From: GCA-002050365 sp964237235
GTDB lineage: Bacteria; Acidobacteriota; Blastocatellia; Pyrinomonadales; Pyrinomonadaceae
DNA: 64,000 nucleotides
NCBI GenBank assembly: GCA_964237235.1
Contig: CAXSGY010000026.1
Span: 1-64,000, forward strand
Direction: 5' to 3'
Positions 43,193 through 51,988 of the stretch are shown one piece after another; position 1 is the stretch's first letter, and every line of letters begins with the position of its first letter. Below the pieces are notes generated by a model. The model saw nothing but the letters and a program-made list of their open reading frames with translations. It was not told the origin of the DNA and ran no database searches. The position numbers and the translations under genes were made by a program.

Positions 43193-44017
43193 CTAACGTG
43201 AGCGTTCATCACCATAATTTGGCGCGACACTTTTCAAATTTTCCTGTTCATCGGCGAGCAGCCGGGCGAAATCCTGATTGCCTCCGCCGACCTCGTTCCC
43301 GCGCCACGCTTCCAAAGTCCAACCGCTGCGGATCACTTCCGAAGCAGGAGCGAACGGCGGCGGAAGATTGACACCGGCGACTCGTGAAGACTGAAAATAA
43401 GCGATGTTTTTCCCGTCCGCGCTTGTGAGCGGAAAGCGCATCATCAGCGTCGGTCCGAACCGCGCTTCGATGGGAACGGAAACGAATTCAATTTGCATCG
43501 GGTCAGGCTGGTAGCGAATGTATATTTTGCTCGTCTCCGAACGTATATCGCCGTTTTCAACCGTCAAGCCGGGCGGCAGAAGTTCGCGCGACGTGACTGC
43601 GCCCACAAGCGCGTTGATTGAACCCGGAATCTGGCGTTTGCTTCTTGCTTCGTCCAAAATGCCCAGACAAACGGCAAAACCGAGCGCGCCCGTTTCGCGC
43701 AGGCGGCGGCTCGTGTCGAAAACTTCGCCGCCGAAAATATCGGCGGGCTGGCGAACCATTTTGTTCTTCGCATTATCGCCGTCTGCGAGCGTTTCCGAGT
43801 CTTTAATTTGAATCTGAGTTTGCGCGTTCAATCTGCGCCATTCCGAAACTCGAAAAAATGCCGACACGCCAAGCATCAGCGTGACCATCAGCAAAACATT
43901 GAAAAGCGGCGAGCCGACGAATTTAGATTTTTCGGCGGAAATCTTTTTTGAATTTTTACTGTCGGCTGAATCCGAAGATGCATTGCCGCGTCTGAAAAAC
44001 GATAGAACTGAAGACAT
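43193..44017 (-). CDS. Unknown 274-aa secretion-operon membrane protein
   Basis: A CGGAG site lies before the ATG at 44017. The protein has one membrane segment near residues 38-55 (LFNVLLMVTLMLGVSAFF) after a Ser/Lys-rich cytoplasmic start. The remaining 215 residues would be periplasmic. They show beta-rich segments (KIYIRYQPDPMQIEFVSV, FGPTLMMRFPLTSADGKN). It is not a recognisable VirB protein. Its place between the MoxR-like ATPase and VirD4 suggests a structural or assembly part of this secretion type. Confidence 0.65.
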   Translation of the reverse strand: MSSVLSFFRRGNASSDSADSKNSKKISAEKSKFVGSPLFNVLLMVTLMLGVSAFFRVSEWRRLNAQTQIQIKDSETLADGDNAKNKMVRQPADIFGGEVFDTSRRLRETGALGFAVCLGILDEARSKRQIPGSINALVGAVTSRELLPPGLTVENGDIRSETSKIYIRYQPDPMQIEFVSVPIEARFGPTLMMRFPLTSADGKNIAYFQSSRVAGVNLPPPFAPASEVIRSGWTLEAWRGNEVGGGNQDFARLLADEQENLKSVAPNYGDERSR

Positions 44018-44052
44018 TTGGTTTTACTCCGTGATTAAAAAATTGGCTCGCC

Positions 44053-45228
44053 TCACACGCCCGCCGGCGGATGAGAAAAATCGTTTGGTAAAAGATTTGC
44101 CGCCTGCTCAAACCGGACTGAATCTCTTGACGGTTCGGTAAATTGCTCGTTTCGGCAAGCACCGATAAACTCACGCTTTTTTGCCCAATGCCGCGCCCAT
44201 TCCGCATCGCGCTCCGTTAAGAAGCCGTCAATCTCCGAGTGAAAAGTGCCGACGCAAGACAGGAGATAAGGAAGCTGCTTTTTCAAATACTCCGCGTCGC
44301 GCCGATTTTTGGCGAAGTAGGTGAAATAAATCGAAACATTGCGCTCGGTGATTTCGGAGACTGAATCGCGTTCAAAAGCGCGGGCGAGTTGAATGCCGGT
44401 GCGAACCGACGGATAATGCGACAGCCCGGCAACCGAGCGAATCGCGTCGAGCATCTTTAACGCGTTTGACAGATGCGCCGCCTTGATTTTGGGACACCTC
44501 ACCCGCAAAATTTGAAGCTCTTTCATCAATCCGGGCGTGGCGAAATAAGTGTGCAGATGGCGGTCGCGGAAAGGCTGCGATAATTCGTAGCGCGAATCGT
44601 TCGACGTTGAGATGACAATCGGCAAAACGTCTTCGTTCGTGCAGCCGACAAAGCCGTCGCCTAATCGTTCGACGTAAATTTTCCCCGTGGCGAGCGGCGA
44701 GAGCAGCGCGTCTTCGATTGCCGCGCCAAATTTGTCAACTTCGTCGAGCCTAAGCAATGTCGGAAATTCGCTTTCCTGCGCTTTCACATACGCGGCGGCG
44801 ACTTCGCCTAAGATTAAAAACCGCCGCGTCCATCGCTGCTCGCGCGCTGATTCAAGAGCGCGGGCGCGCTCTGCCTCCGGCAATGCTTCAACGAGCGGAC
44901 GTGCTTCCCGCATAAACGAATCCTGCTCGCGCCGATCCCAGGAGCAAAGCAATTCTTCCTGCTTGAGTTCGTCGCGTCCCGTGACGGTGTAATAATTGAG
45001 ATTGCACGCCTCAAAGAGCGCGTCGGAAAAAACGGTTTTGCCCGAACCCGGATTGCCGCAGGCGAGCAGTGCGAAACCCGACAGCAGAGATTGACAGAAA
45101 TCGCTGAAATTTCCTTCGTCCGGGATATATCCGGTCGCGCACATCAGCGCGTAAAGTTTATCCGCGCGCCCTTCTCTGACCATCTGGCGCGGGTTGATTT
45201 TCGGTTTATCGGGATTGCTCGGGAGCAT
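44053..45228 (-). CDS. MoxR-like AAA+ ATPase in the type IV secretion operon
   Basis: The 391-residue protein has Walker A GNPGSGKT at 58-65, Walker B in TLLRLDEVDKFG and sensor-1 in VISTSNDSRYE. An arginine-finger region (QPFRDRHLHTYF) and a helical C-terminal part follow. This is a MoxR/CbbQ-type AAA+ enzyme, usually a chaperone that helps assemble complexes. It is not a VirB11 secretion ATPase, and no VirB11 was found in the window. It lies 2 bp after virB10, so it is translated with the core complex. It may replace the energising or assembly step served by VirB11; this is inference from position. Confidence 0.8.
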   Translation of the reverse strand: MLPSNPDKPKINPRQMVREGRADKLYALMCATGYIPDEGNFSDFCQSLLSGFALLACGNPGSGKTVFSDALFEACNLNYYTVTGRDELKQEELLCSWDRREQDSFMREARPLVEALPEAERARALESAREQRWTRRFLILGEVAAAYVKAQESEFPTLLRLDEVDKFGAAIEDALLSPLATGKIYVERLGDGFVGCTNEDVLPIVISTSNDSRYELSQPFRDRHLHTYFATPGLMKELQILRVRCPKIKAAHLSNALKMLDAIRSVAGLSHYPSVRTGIQLARAFERDSVSEITERNVSIYFTYFAKNRRDAEYLKKQLPYLLSCVGTFHSEIDGFLTERDAEWARHWAKKREFIGACRNEQFTEPSRDSVRFEQAANLLPNDFSHPPAGV

Positions 45229-45230
45229 AT

Positions 45231-46844
45231 TTATTTACCTTCCTCAATCGCTTTAATCGCCAGAGCGCGAAACTGCGGCGACATTTTCAAAAGTGCCGCG
45301 CGGAGTTTGTCGGGGTCGTCGGTCGAAAGAATTTGCGCCATTTCCGACTCGCTCAAATTCATTCCGGGAATTTGATTATTCGAGTTAGCGAGGTTTTCAA
45401 AATCGTCATCCCCGTCACCGCGCTGCTCGGCGGGCAAATCCGTGATTAAGACATAGGCTTCAGTTCCGGCACGCACCATCACAAAACTGTTGTCCTGCGT
45501 ATCGCCGCGAACGATTGACGACACCTCGCCGCCTAAACCGCCTGAACCGTTCAAAACGATTGTGCCGCCGCGCCCGCCGCCAACGCCGCGAGCCGCCAAA
45601 ACATTAACGGCTTGCCCGCCGGCTTCGCGCAAGCCGGACAGAAAACGCGCCCCCCAGCTTTTGATTGATTTGCGCTCGCCCTTTGCGCCTGATGCGCCGT
45701 CAATGCCTAAAACTTCGCCCTCGAATTTGACGAGCTTACCCGTTTTCGCGTCAATCGCACCGATTACCGAAATGAAGGCTCGGTTATATTCGCTTCCGCG
45801 AAGTCTGCCGACGATAATCGTTCCCGCGGGATATGAAAATCCATCTTTTTTGACACTTCTGACCAGCTCCATTCGCACCAATCCGCCCGCGCCGCGCAGA
45901 GTGTAAATCGCGCCCAAAAACCGCACCGGAAGCAAGCTACCGAAAGACGGAACATTAGCGTTTTCCTTCGATGAAATACGACCGGGCGAAAAATTACCCG
46001 AATTCGTCGGAGAGTTTTGACGGACGGAATTATTTTTATCAAAGACGCTTCCGAAAAACACGGACCGAGCAATCGCGCCATCTGCTTTGTCCGAAGAATT
46101 TACGGCGGCGTTATAATTCGCCTTCGGTTGAAGCAGCGAATTTGTAGGTGCAACTTCCCCGTTCAAAAAATTCGGTTGAATACCCGCGATGCCTTGCGAG
46201 ACCGGCTGCGAATTGCGAATTTGATTTTGCGTCTGGTTTGATTTGACGGCTCCGTTTTCGTCGGGCAGAACAATCATATTTCCCGACATTGCATTGTTCG
46301 GCTGTCCGGTTGTTTTGTCGCTCGAAGTCAGTTTCAAATCTTGTTCGCCCGCGGCATTCGGACTCAATGAAGCGTCCGAAATCACCGGCGCGTCCTTGTT
46401 ATTGCCCGTCTCGCCCGCGACTAAAGCCAATGCGGTTTTCAGTTTTTCGTCGCCGCTCGTGGTCGCACCTGTCGAACTCACGCCGTTCGTTTTTTGATTG
46501 CGGTCAACGGCGATGCGCGACGGCGGTGCGAAAAATCCGAAGCCGAAAGCCCAAGCTAAAAAGAGAAGAAGCGCGCCGAAGCCTGCGCCGAAGACGCCTA
46601 AAAAAGCGAACGATTTGCGACGCTTTGCGCGGCGAAGGTTTTTTGCTTCGCGCTCGTCCGCGAGACTGCCGGGCGAGGCATCAGTTTCGTCCAGAACGAT
46701 TTCTTCGGCTGCTTCATCGGCGTTTGTAATTTCATCAAAACTTTCCGGCTCAATGAGAAATTCATTCCGCGCGGCGAGTTCCGATTCGTCTGCGTCGAGC
46801 GCGGGCGGAATGACAACAGGAACATTTGTTTGTTTGCTATTCAT
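45231..46844 (-). CDS. virB10: VirB10/TrbI-like core-complex protein
   Basis: This 537-residue protein has an acidic cytoplasmic N-terminus, one membrane helix (LGVFGAGFGALLLFLAWAFGFG) and a long Asn/Ser/Gln-rich periplasmic linker. The C-terminal TrbI/VirB10 domain contains PVRFLGAIYTLRGAGG, YPAGTIIVGRLRGS and FEGEVLGIDGASG. A predicted antenna-like helical stretch follows (FLSGLREAGGQAVNVLA). It spans both membranes and joins the ATPases to the outer-membrane ring. Its start overlaps the VirB9-like stop by 4 bp, with GGAAGG upstream as ribosome site. Confidence 0.88.
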   Translation of the reverse strand: MNSKQTNVPVVIPPALDADESELAARNEFLIEPESFDEITNADEAAEEIVLDETDASPGSLADEREAKNLRRAKRRKSFAFLGVFGAGFGALLLFLAWAFGFGFFAPPSRIAVDRNQKTNGVSSTGATTSGDEKLKTALALVAGETGNNKDAPVISDASLSPNAAGEQDLKLTSSDKTTGQPNNAMSGNMIVLPDENGAVKSNQTQNQIRNSQPVSQGIAGIQPNFLNGEVAPTNSLLQPKANYNAAVNSSDKADGAIARSVFFGSVFDKNNSVRQNSPTNSGNFSPGRISSKENANVPSFGSLLPVRFLGAIYTLRGAGGLVRMELVRSVKKDGFSYPAGTIIVGRLRGSEYNRAFISVIGAIDAKTGKLVKFEGEVLGIDGASGAKGERKSIKSWGARFLSGLREAGGQAVNVLAARGVGGGRGGTIVLNGSGGLGGEVSSIVRGDTQDNSFVMVRAGTEAYVLITDLPAEQRGDGDDDFENLANSNNQIPGMNLSESEMAQILSTDDPDKLRAALLKMSPQFRALAIKAIEEGK

Positions 46845-48190
46845 TTGTTGCCACCTTCCTTTTTATCAATTTGCGTTGTCGCCGAAGCGACGACGGGCGC
46901 GTCGGCGGCGCGGTCGTGGGCGGCGGAAACGAGCAGTTTTTGATTCGCGCCCAAAATCGGATTTTCAAAGACGACGGCGTAATAAACGGTTGCTCCGGCG
47001 GAAATCGCGCCTTGCAGAGCGGTCGTTTCCACATATTTTCTTTCGAGCCTTTCGAGCTGCAAACTGTTTCCCGATTTATCAACAGTTTGAATTTGGATTT
47101 CCGGCATCTCGTCGAGCAGACGCAAGCCGTCCGTCGTTTCGTTTTTGACGGCGACGACCAAGAGCCGCTGCCGGTCATCAATTTCAACGATTTTCGCGGT
47201 CGAAAGACTCAAGCCTTTGACGGCGGAAGACCAAGCAGTGAATTTTTCCTTCGGCGATTTGATCGCTTCCGCCAATTTTTTATTCACCAGGCGGGTTAAT
47301 TGCGCTCCGGTTTTCATTTTTGACTTGGAAGCGTTTTGCGCGTCCGTTTTGTTCCCCGCGTTTCCGGCGGCGATTTCGACGAAGGCTGTCGGCTGTAAAT
47401 TCGCGTTCCGTTCCGCGTCCTGCAAATCGCCGTCGTTTGAAAGATTGCCGGTCACAAGCCGCGAGTTGGCGCGGGTTTGTTTTAAGGGCTTCGGCGTTTC
47501 CTCATCGCCCAAATTTACTTTCAAACCGGCGGCAAGGCGTGCGGCGACGACTTCCGAAATGTTGTAGTTCAAGACGCAGCGATGAGCGTTCGAGCGAATG
47601 TCCGGGGCGGGAACGATTTCCAACACGATGACTAACCCTGATTTCATCTGCATCGTGATTGTCGCCGACAATTCTTTTTGTCCGGCTGCGCTCGTCAAAA
47701 AGCCTTCGCCCGGATAAAGCGTAATCGAGCGGTCGGTTTCTTTGGTCGGCGATTGAAAGACGGTAACGAGTTTCGGGTTTCCCTCGTGGATATAATAAAT
47801 CTGATCAATCGCCGGAAACTCGACGACCGAAACGGCGTTTTGCGCCAAGCCCAATCGAATGACTGTCGGTTGTTTGGGATTGACCGAAACGCTCGCCTCG
47901 CCCGTCAGATAATCGGCTTCCGCGCGATTGACGACCGTGATAGCTGCGGCGTTATTACTGACAACGGCAGCAGTTTTTTCTTTTTGGGCTGCATCGTCAA
48001 CCAAGGTTTTAACTTGCGATTTGACGCGGATGACTTTCGCAATCGTTCGCCGTTTGGGAATTCTCTTTTGCGCCGAGACGTTTCCGGCGACACAAAAAAG
48101 AATCGAAAAGATGGCGAGGCTCAGGCAAAAAACTCGCGCCGCGCGCCGCCCGCAAAATTTTTCAGTGTAAATCAAATTTGGTTTCATCAT
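46841..48190 (-). CDS. VirB9-like outer-membrane core-complex protein
   Basis: This 449-residue protein has a signal peptide (FCLSLAIFSILFCVAGNVSAQ in pieces under 20 residues). A beta-rich part follows with QIYYIHEGNPKLVTVFQSP, GEGFLTSAAGQKEL and ITMQMKSGLVIVLEI. This resembles the N-terminal domain of VirB9/TrbG. The C-terminal half is longer than in VirB9, with LVVAVKNETTDGLRLLD and YYAVVFENPILG. Position between VirB8 and VirB10 supports the call. The sequence is divergent, so the name is positional in part. Confidence 0.65.
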   Translation of the reverse strand: MMKPNLIYTEKFCGRRAARVFCLSLAIFSILFCVAGNVSAQKRIPKRRTIAKVIRVKSQVKTLVDDAAQKEKTAAVVSNNAAAITVVNRAEADYLTGEASVSVNPKQPTVIRLGLAQNAVSVVEFPAIDQIYYIHEGNPKLVTVFQSPTKETDRSITLYPGEGFLTSAAGQKELSATITMQMKSGLVIVLEIVPAPDIRSNAHRCVLNYNISEVVAARLAAGLKVNLGDEETPKPLKQTRANSRLVTGNLSNDGDLQDAERNANLQPTAFVEIAAGNAGNKTDAQNASKSKMKTGAQLTRLVNKKLAEAIKSPKEKFTAWSSAVKGLSLSTAKIVEIDDRQRLLVVAVKNETTDGLRLLDEMPEIQIQTVDKSGNSLQLERLERKYVETTALQGAISAGATVYYAVVFENPILGANQKLLVSAAHDRAADAPVVASATTQIDKKEGGNK

Positions 48191-48264
48191 TGTTTTAGTT
48201 TTTGGCGCGCCTCTCGAAAACCCGCGCGTCTTTTCAAATTTCTAAATTTTCAAAAAATTAAAAA

Positions 48265-49104
48265 TTATTGTTTGTCGCCCGTTGCCGTTTCATCGGCGCG
48301 GTTCCGGCTGATTGTTCCCGACTTGTTTTCGCTTAAGCCAGCGGTGCGCTCGTCGGAGAGCAAAACCAGCGACGATTGTTTAGTTCCGTCAACCGATTCG
48401 GCGCGAAATTTCTGCACATAAAAGCCGGTGCGGTAATTGTTGTCGTTTCTGGCGGGCGAAGTGGGCGAGTCCATCAGCAAAAATTTGACTTTGATTTGCG
48501 TTTGTTCCTCGACGCTCGCCCCTCCATCGCGGACGCGGCGGACTCGTCTGACGCCAAGGGCGCGGACGATATACGGATCGCGCTCGTCGAAGGTCACGTC
48601 CTGCAATTCCCAACTCGAATTGACGCTTTCCGCTTTTTCCTGCGCGAGCAGTTTTTCGTCGTTGAAAAGTCTGGCTTGTTGCAAGGATAAATTCGGCTCC
48701 ATCATTTTGAGCAGGCGATTGACGTTTGCCGCTCGTGTCGTGCCGTTGACTTCGTAAAGACAGCTAAGGAACTCTGCGACCAGTGCCTTTTTGTCGCGGC
48801 TCGTCAAATTGTCGGGCGAAACTTGCACGGCTTCGGTGCTGCCGTAATCTTTGTCGTTAATCGCCAGCGTACGCCCGCTCGTTTTATCAACGACGATTAA
48901 ATCCGCTTTTCGCAGGGCGAGGTAAAAATTCAAGCCGCAACTTAAAAAAAGCAGGACGACGAGGACTAAGCCCAGTCGCAGTAGATGCGAAATCGTTAAA
49001 ACGTCTTCCGGGTCGCGCTCGACTGAAAAAAAGGTATCAGCCGTAAAGTCGCGCGCGCTCTCGCCGGAAAAATCTTCGGTTTGGTTGTGTTTATCGAATG
49101 ACAT
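48265..49104 (-). CDS. VirB8/TrbF-like inner-membrane scaffold protein
   Basis: The protein has 279 residues, with one N-terminal membrane helix (LLRLGLVLVVLLFLSCGLNF). A periplasmic domain follows with ADLIVVDKTSGRTLAI, LVAEFLSCLYEVNG and WELQDVTFDERDPYIVRALG. This layout fits the NTF2-like VirB8/TrbF fold. The tail is polar. AGAGG stands 6 bases before the ATG. It heads the core genes VirB8-VirB9-VirB10 in canonical order, which supports the assignment. Confidence 0.75.
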   Translation of the reverse strand: MSFDKHNQTEDFSGESARDFTADTFFSVERDPEDVLTISHLLRLGLVLVVLLFLSCGLNFYLALRKADLIVVDKTSGRTLAINDKDYGSTEAVQVSPDNLTSRDKKALVAEFLSCLYEVNGTTRAANVNRLLKMMEPNLSLQQARLFNDEKLLAQEKAESVNSSWELQDVTFDERDPYIVRALGVRRVRRVRDGGASVEEQTQIKVKFLLMDSPTSPARNDNNYRTGFYVQKFRAESVDGTKQSSLVLLSDERTAGLSENKSGTISRNRADETATGDKQ

Positions 49105-49149
49105 AAAAACCTCTAAAAAATTTCTTGTTGTCTATTGCTTCCGCGCTGG

Positions 49150-49431
49150 TCAATGAATTTGCTCCAATCGTCTGCCGAACCGCGAAACTTTTAATGACAT
49201 AATCTCGGCAAACAGCGGCGCGACCGTTATTTCGGGCGAAACTGAGCATTCTTCGAGAATTTGCAAAAGGCGAAACGGATGCGTGACACAAAGTTCGGAA
49301 CAAATCTCCATCACTTCGAGCAGATTTATCGATTCCGATTGGTAAGTCATCGCTTCCGGCTGAACCGTCGCCGCGCTCGCCGCATCTCGCGGCAATTCGT
49401 TCGTTAATTGTTCGGACATTTTCGAGTTCAT
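49150..49431 (-). CDS. Small unknown protein, first gene of the minus-strand secretion operon
   Basis: This 93-residue soluble protein is helical (NLLEVMEICSELCVTHPFRLL and similar segments). Two cysteines lie close together, and there is no signal peptide or lipobox, so it is not a VirB7 lipoprotein. It is the first gene behind the right operator cluster and 45 bp before virB8. An in-frame ATG at codon 5 is an alternative start. A regulatory or assembly role is possible; nothing in the sequence decides. Confidence 0.55.
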   Translation of the reverse strand: MNSKMSEQLTNELPRDAASAATVQPEAMTYQSESINLLEVMEICSELCVTHPFRLLQILEECSVSPEITVAPLFAEIMSLKVSRFGRRLEQIH

Positions 49432-49630
49432 AAATTGAAAACGCGCCCCTTAAAATTTGCAGTTTCTAAATTGCCGGCGCGATATTTCCGGCGCGGGCAG
49501 ATTCCGCAGAAAACCGATTGCAAAATGGCTCAAGTGCAAGACGAGTGCCAATGGAAAAATCGAAATTTTTATTCAAAAGACGCGCGTTTTTGCAGCTTCG
49601 GGTCAGCAATTTACCGGAACAGATTTGCAA

Positions 49631-49763
49631 GTGGTCTGACGGTCGAACCACACCCGGTCTGATCGTCAGACCACCCAAATTGCGAAAGGTTTGGAAAATG
49701 TTGTCTGGTAAGGATTTGCGACAGAATGGAAGAGTAAACAAGGTGGTCTGTTCATTGAACCAC
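49631..49763 (-). promoter_or_regulatory. Right three-palindrome operator cluster, mirror of 18696-18828
   Basis: Three 21-bp palindromes lie at 49631-49651 (GTGGTCTG-ACGGT-CGAACCAC), 49654-49674 (CCGGTCTG-ATCGT-CAGACCAC) and 49743-49763 (GTGGTCTG-TTCAT-TGAACCAC). Start spacings of 23 and 89 bp are the exact mirror of the left cluster. Read on the minus strand it faces the secretion operon beginning at 49431. The 68-bp spacer shares CGNAAANCCT and ACAANA with the left one at the same offsets. The rest of 49432-49870 shows no gene. Confidence 0.7.
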
Positions 49764-49870
49764 TTCCTTGACGTTCTCAAAAAAATCCTTCAAATCTCGC
49801 TCTCAAAATGCAAAAAGCCGGATAAATCTATCCAGCTTGTAAATGAAAATCAGGCAAATCAATCGCTCGT

Positions 49871-50998
49871 TTATTTCTTGGGAACCGGGTTTATTGAGCC
49901 GCCGAAAAAAGTTCCGCGAGCGCGACTCGATAATGCGTTTGAAATTTGCGTCTGTTCGCCGACGATCCGTTCGCCGCTTTCTGCAAGTCGTTCGACTTTA
50001 CCGTCTCTGTTTTGAAATCTGCTCCCCGTGCGCGGCTCGTAAAAAACCTCGTTCCGAAAGATTGGTTTTTCCGATTTTTCATCGTCGTTCGACGAATTTT
50101 CCGAAAGTGATCGGGCGGAAATTACGGAGGAAGTTTGTTGTTTATTTGGCGCAGTGCGGCGAATAAATTTAACCGGCGCGAATTTAGGTTGAAGAATTTG
50201 TTCATTTGATTGAACGGGTAAATTTTGCGCCACCGTTTCGGAGTTCAAGAAAATCGGATTATTGATTTGAGTCAAGATTGAGCCGTTAAAACCTATTTCC
50301 GGGTCGTTGAGCCAAACACGGGCGACCGATTCGGAAACTGCGGGCGGATAAAGGGATGTTTCAAACACACCGGGAAACATCTGCCGCTTTTTCAGCAGGC
50401 GATAAACGACGAGTCCGCGAGCGACGTAACCGATTGTTTCCTGATATGGCGGAACGCCGCCGATTGTTTTTATGCCGTTCGCGTTGATAATTTTCTTTCC
50501 CGACCGGACTGTTCTGCCCGTCAAAAATGCGTCAACCGCGCCTTCGCCGGCGTTGTAACCGGCGAGAATCGAATCAACCCTTCCTGCGAAACGATTCGAC
50601 AGAAACCGAACGTAACGCGCCGCCGCGCGGATTGCAGGTTCAGGCTGATATGGGTTGAACAAATTAAATCTCAAGGCGGTCGCCGGAATGAACTGCATCA
50701 ATCCTTCCGCTCCGGCAGGGGACGCGAGCCACGGTCGAAATCTGGTTTCATTGTAAGCAATCGTCCACAAAAGATACGGGTCAACCTGTTCTTCCGACGC
50801 GATGCGTGAAATCGTCGGCTCGAAAAAGCGCGCCCTTTCGAGAACGGAAAAACGCGAAAACTCCTTCCGCGTCAAAACGGTCGTTTGTCCGAAGCTCGCG
50901 CTCTGTTGCGACGCGAAAACAACAATCAAAAAAAGCGCGCTCGCGCGAAGCCGTAACCGGCATCGCGCGCAAAAATATCTTAAAAATTTTTCTTTCAT
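49871..50998 (-). CDS. VirB1-like lytic transglycosylase
   Basis: The 375-residue protein has a signal peptide (ALFLIVVFASQQSASFGQ) and an SLT domain. The catalytic Glu84 lies in AYNETRF. SPAGAEGLMQFIPATA, AARYVRFLSNRF and ILAGYNAGEGAVDAF are the standard transglycosylase motifs. It would open peptidoglycan for assembly of the secretion channel. The C-terminal 170 residues are Ser/Asn-rich and unlike other VirB1 proteins. It is read on the minus strand, divergent from virB2, and ends upstream of the right operator cluster. Confidence 0.88.
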   Translation of the reverse strand: MKEKFLRYFCARCRLRLRASALFLIVVFASQQSASFGQTTVLTRKEFSRFSVLERARFFEPTISRIASEEQVDPYLLWTIAYNETRFRPWLASPAGAEGLMQFIPATALRFNLFNPYQPEPAIRAAARYVRFLSNRFAGRVDSILAGYNAGEGAVDAFLTGRTVRSGKKIINANGIKTIGGVPPYQETIGYVARGLVVYRLLKKRQMFPGVFETSLYPPAVSESVARVWLNDPEIGFNGSILTQINNPIFLNSETVAQNLPVQSNEQILQPKFAPVKFIRRTAPNKQQTSSVISARSLSENSSNDDEKSEKPIFRNEVFYEPRTGSRFQNRDGKVERLAESGERIVGEQTQISNALSSRARGTFFGGSINPVPKK

Positions 50999-51208
50999 AG
51001 TCTTTTTTCAAGCGAAATTTGGAATTGGGCTGACGATGCAGGTCAATCAAATCGTCTCGCGCGTCGTCAAGCGCAAATGATATGCCCTAAAATAAAACCT
51101 CTGTTCTCAACCATTTACGGCAAGGCACAAACTTTGCTCTAACTCGAAAACGTCAACCAGTAAAAAGCGTTGGCACGAGATACAAAAAAAATTGAAGAGG
51201 AAAAAGAA

Positions 51209-51631
51209 ATGAAAAACGGATTAAATTCCGCCGCTCGTGCTTTGTCAGAGGCGGCGACTCGAAAACAAATCTTGACGAACTTGAAAAACAAAACCCGGCT
51301 GACGGCGCGAGCCGCCGCGCCGATTTTAGGAGCTATTCTGCTCAATCTTTTAATTGGCGAAGCGGCGCACGCGCAAGGCGGCGGTCCGATTTTTTCGGGC
51401 AATTCCGGCAATCTCGCCAACATCATCCGTGAAGGATTAAAACTTTTTGCCATTCTTTTGTTTTGCGGCGGAGCATTAGGAGTTGGCGCGGCGATCTGGA
51501 ACAAGATGTGGGGCAAGGAATGGGGCAACTACGCCATCGGCGGCGGAGCGGCTTTCGCCTTCGGCACGATCATCGCGGTCATTTACTCGATCTCGCAAGG
51601 TCAAGCGGTCACGGTTGACACAAACTTTTAA
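51209..51631 (+). CDS. virB2: VirB2/TrbC-like pilin subunit
   Basis: ATG 51209 follows GAAGAGGAAAAAGAA, a better start than one 13 codons earlier. The 140-residue product has a long basic leader (KQILTNLKNKTRLTARAA). A hydrophobic region ends at GEAAHAQGG, a typical leader-peptidase site. Two membrane helices separated by WNKMWGKEWG then follow (LKLFAILLFCGGALGVGAAI; GGGAAFAFGTIIAVIYSI). This is the standard pilin layout. It starts the plus-strand operon virB2-virB6. Confidence 0.85.
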   Translation: MKNGLNSAARALSEAATRKQILTNLKNKTRLTARAAAPILGAILLNLLIGEAAHAQGGGPIFSGNSGNLANIIREGLKLFAILLFCGGALGVGAAIWNKMWGKEWGNYAIGGGAAFAFGTIIAVIYSISQGQAVTVDTNF

Positions 51632-51636
51632 GGGTT

Positions 51637-51972
51637 ATGAGAGCGAGACCAATCAGACCGAATGTTTATCACGAAATAAAACGCTGCGGCGTTTATCAGG
51701 GCGACTGGAAATATATTTTGATTCCGACCGCCGCCGCTTACATCCTGCCGTTCGTTTTCGGCTGGTGGCTTTATTACATTCCGCTCGGCGTTCCCTTGGG
51801 CGCGTTTACATTCGTCGTTACGCTGTCGCTGTTCACGTTTTTAAGAGCCAGCAAACCGAAAGGCTGGCTCTTTCACAAGCTCGACGCGGCAACAGACGGC
51901 TGGAGCAAGTTCCGCCGACCCGTGGGAGACGAATACGAAACGGAAGACTGGATAAAACACGACAATTCCTAA
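51637..51972 (+). CDS. virB3: VirB3/TrbD-like inner-membrane protein
   Basis: The start is 5 bp after virB2, with AAGGG as ribosome site. The 111-residue protein has two adjacent membrane helices (YILIPTAAAYILPFVFGWWL, then VPLGAFTFVVTLSLFTFL). A cytoplasmic tail follows. Small size, two helices and position between pilin and VirB4 fit VirB3, which anchors VirB4 at the membrane. The sequence alone is not diagnostic. Confidence 0.75.
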   Translation: MRARPIRPNVYHEIKRCGVYQGDWKYILIPTAAAYILPFVFGWWLYYIPLGVPLGAFTFVVTLSLFTFLRASKPKGWLFHKLDAATDGWSKFRRPVGDEYETEDWIKHDNS

Positions 51973-51988
51973 AAACAAGAGAAAATTT

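Noticed and set aside
51168..51190. TTGGCACG word before virB2 as a sigma-54 promoter
   Set aside because: The -12 element (TTGC) is missing at the required distance; ACAAAA stands there instead.
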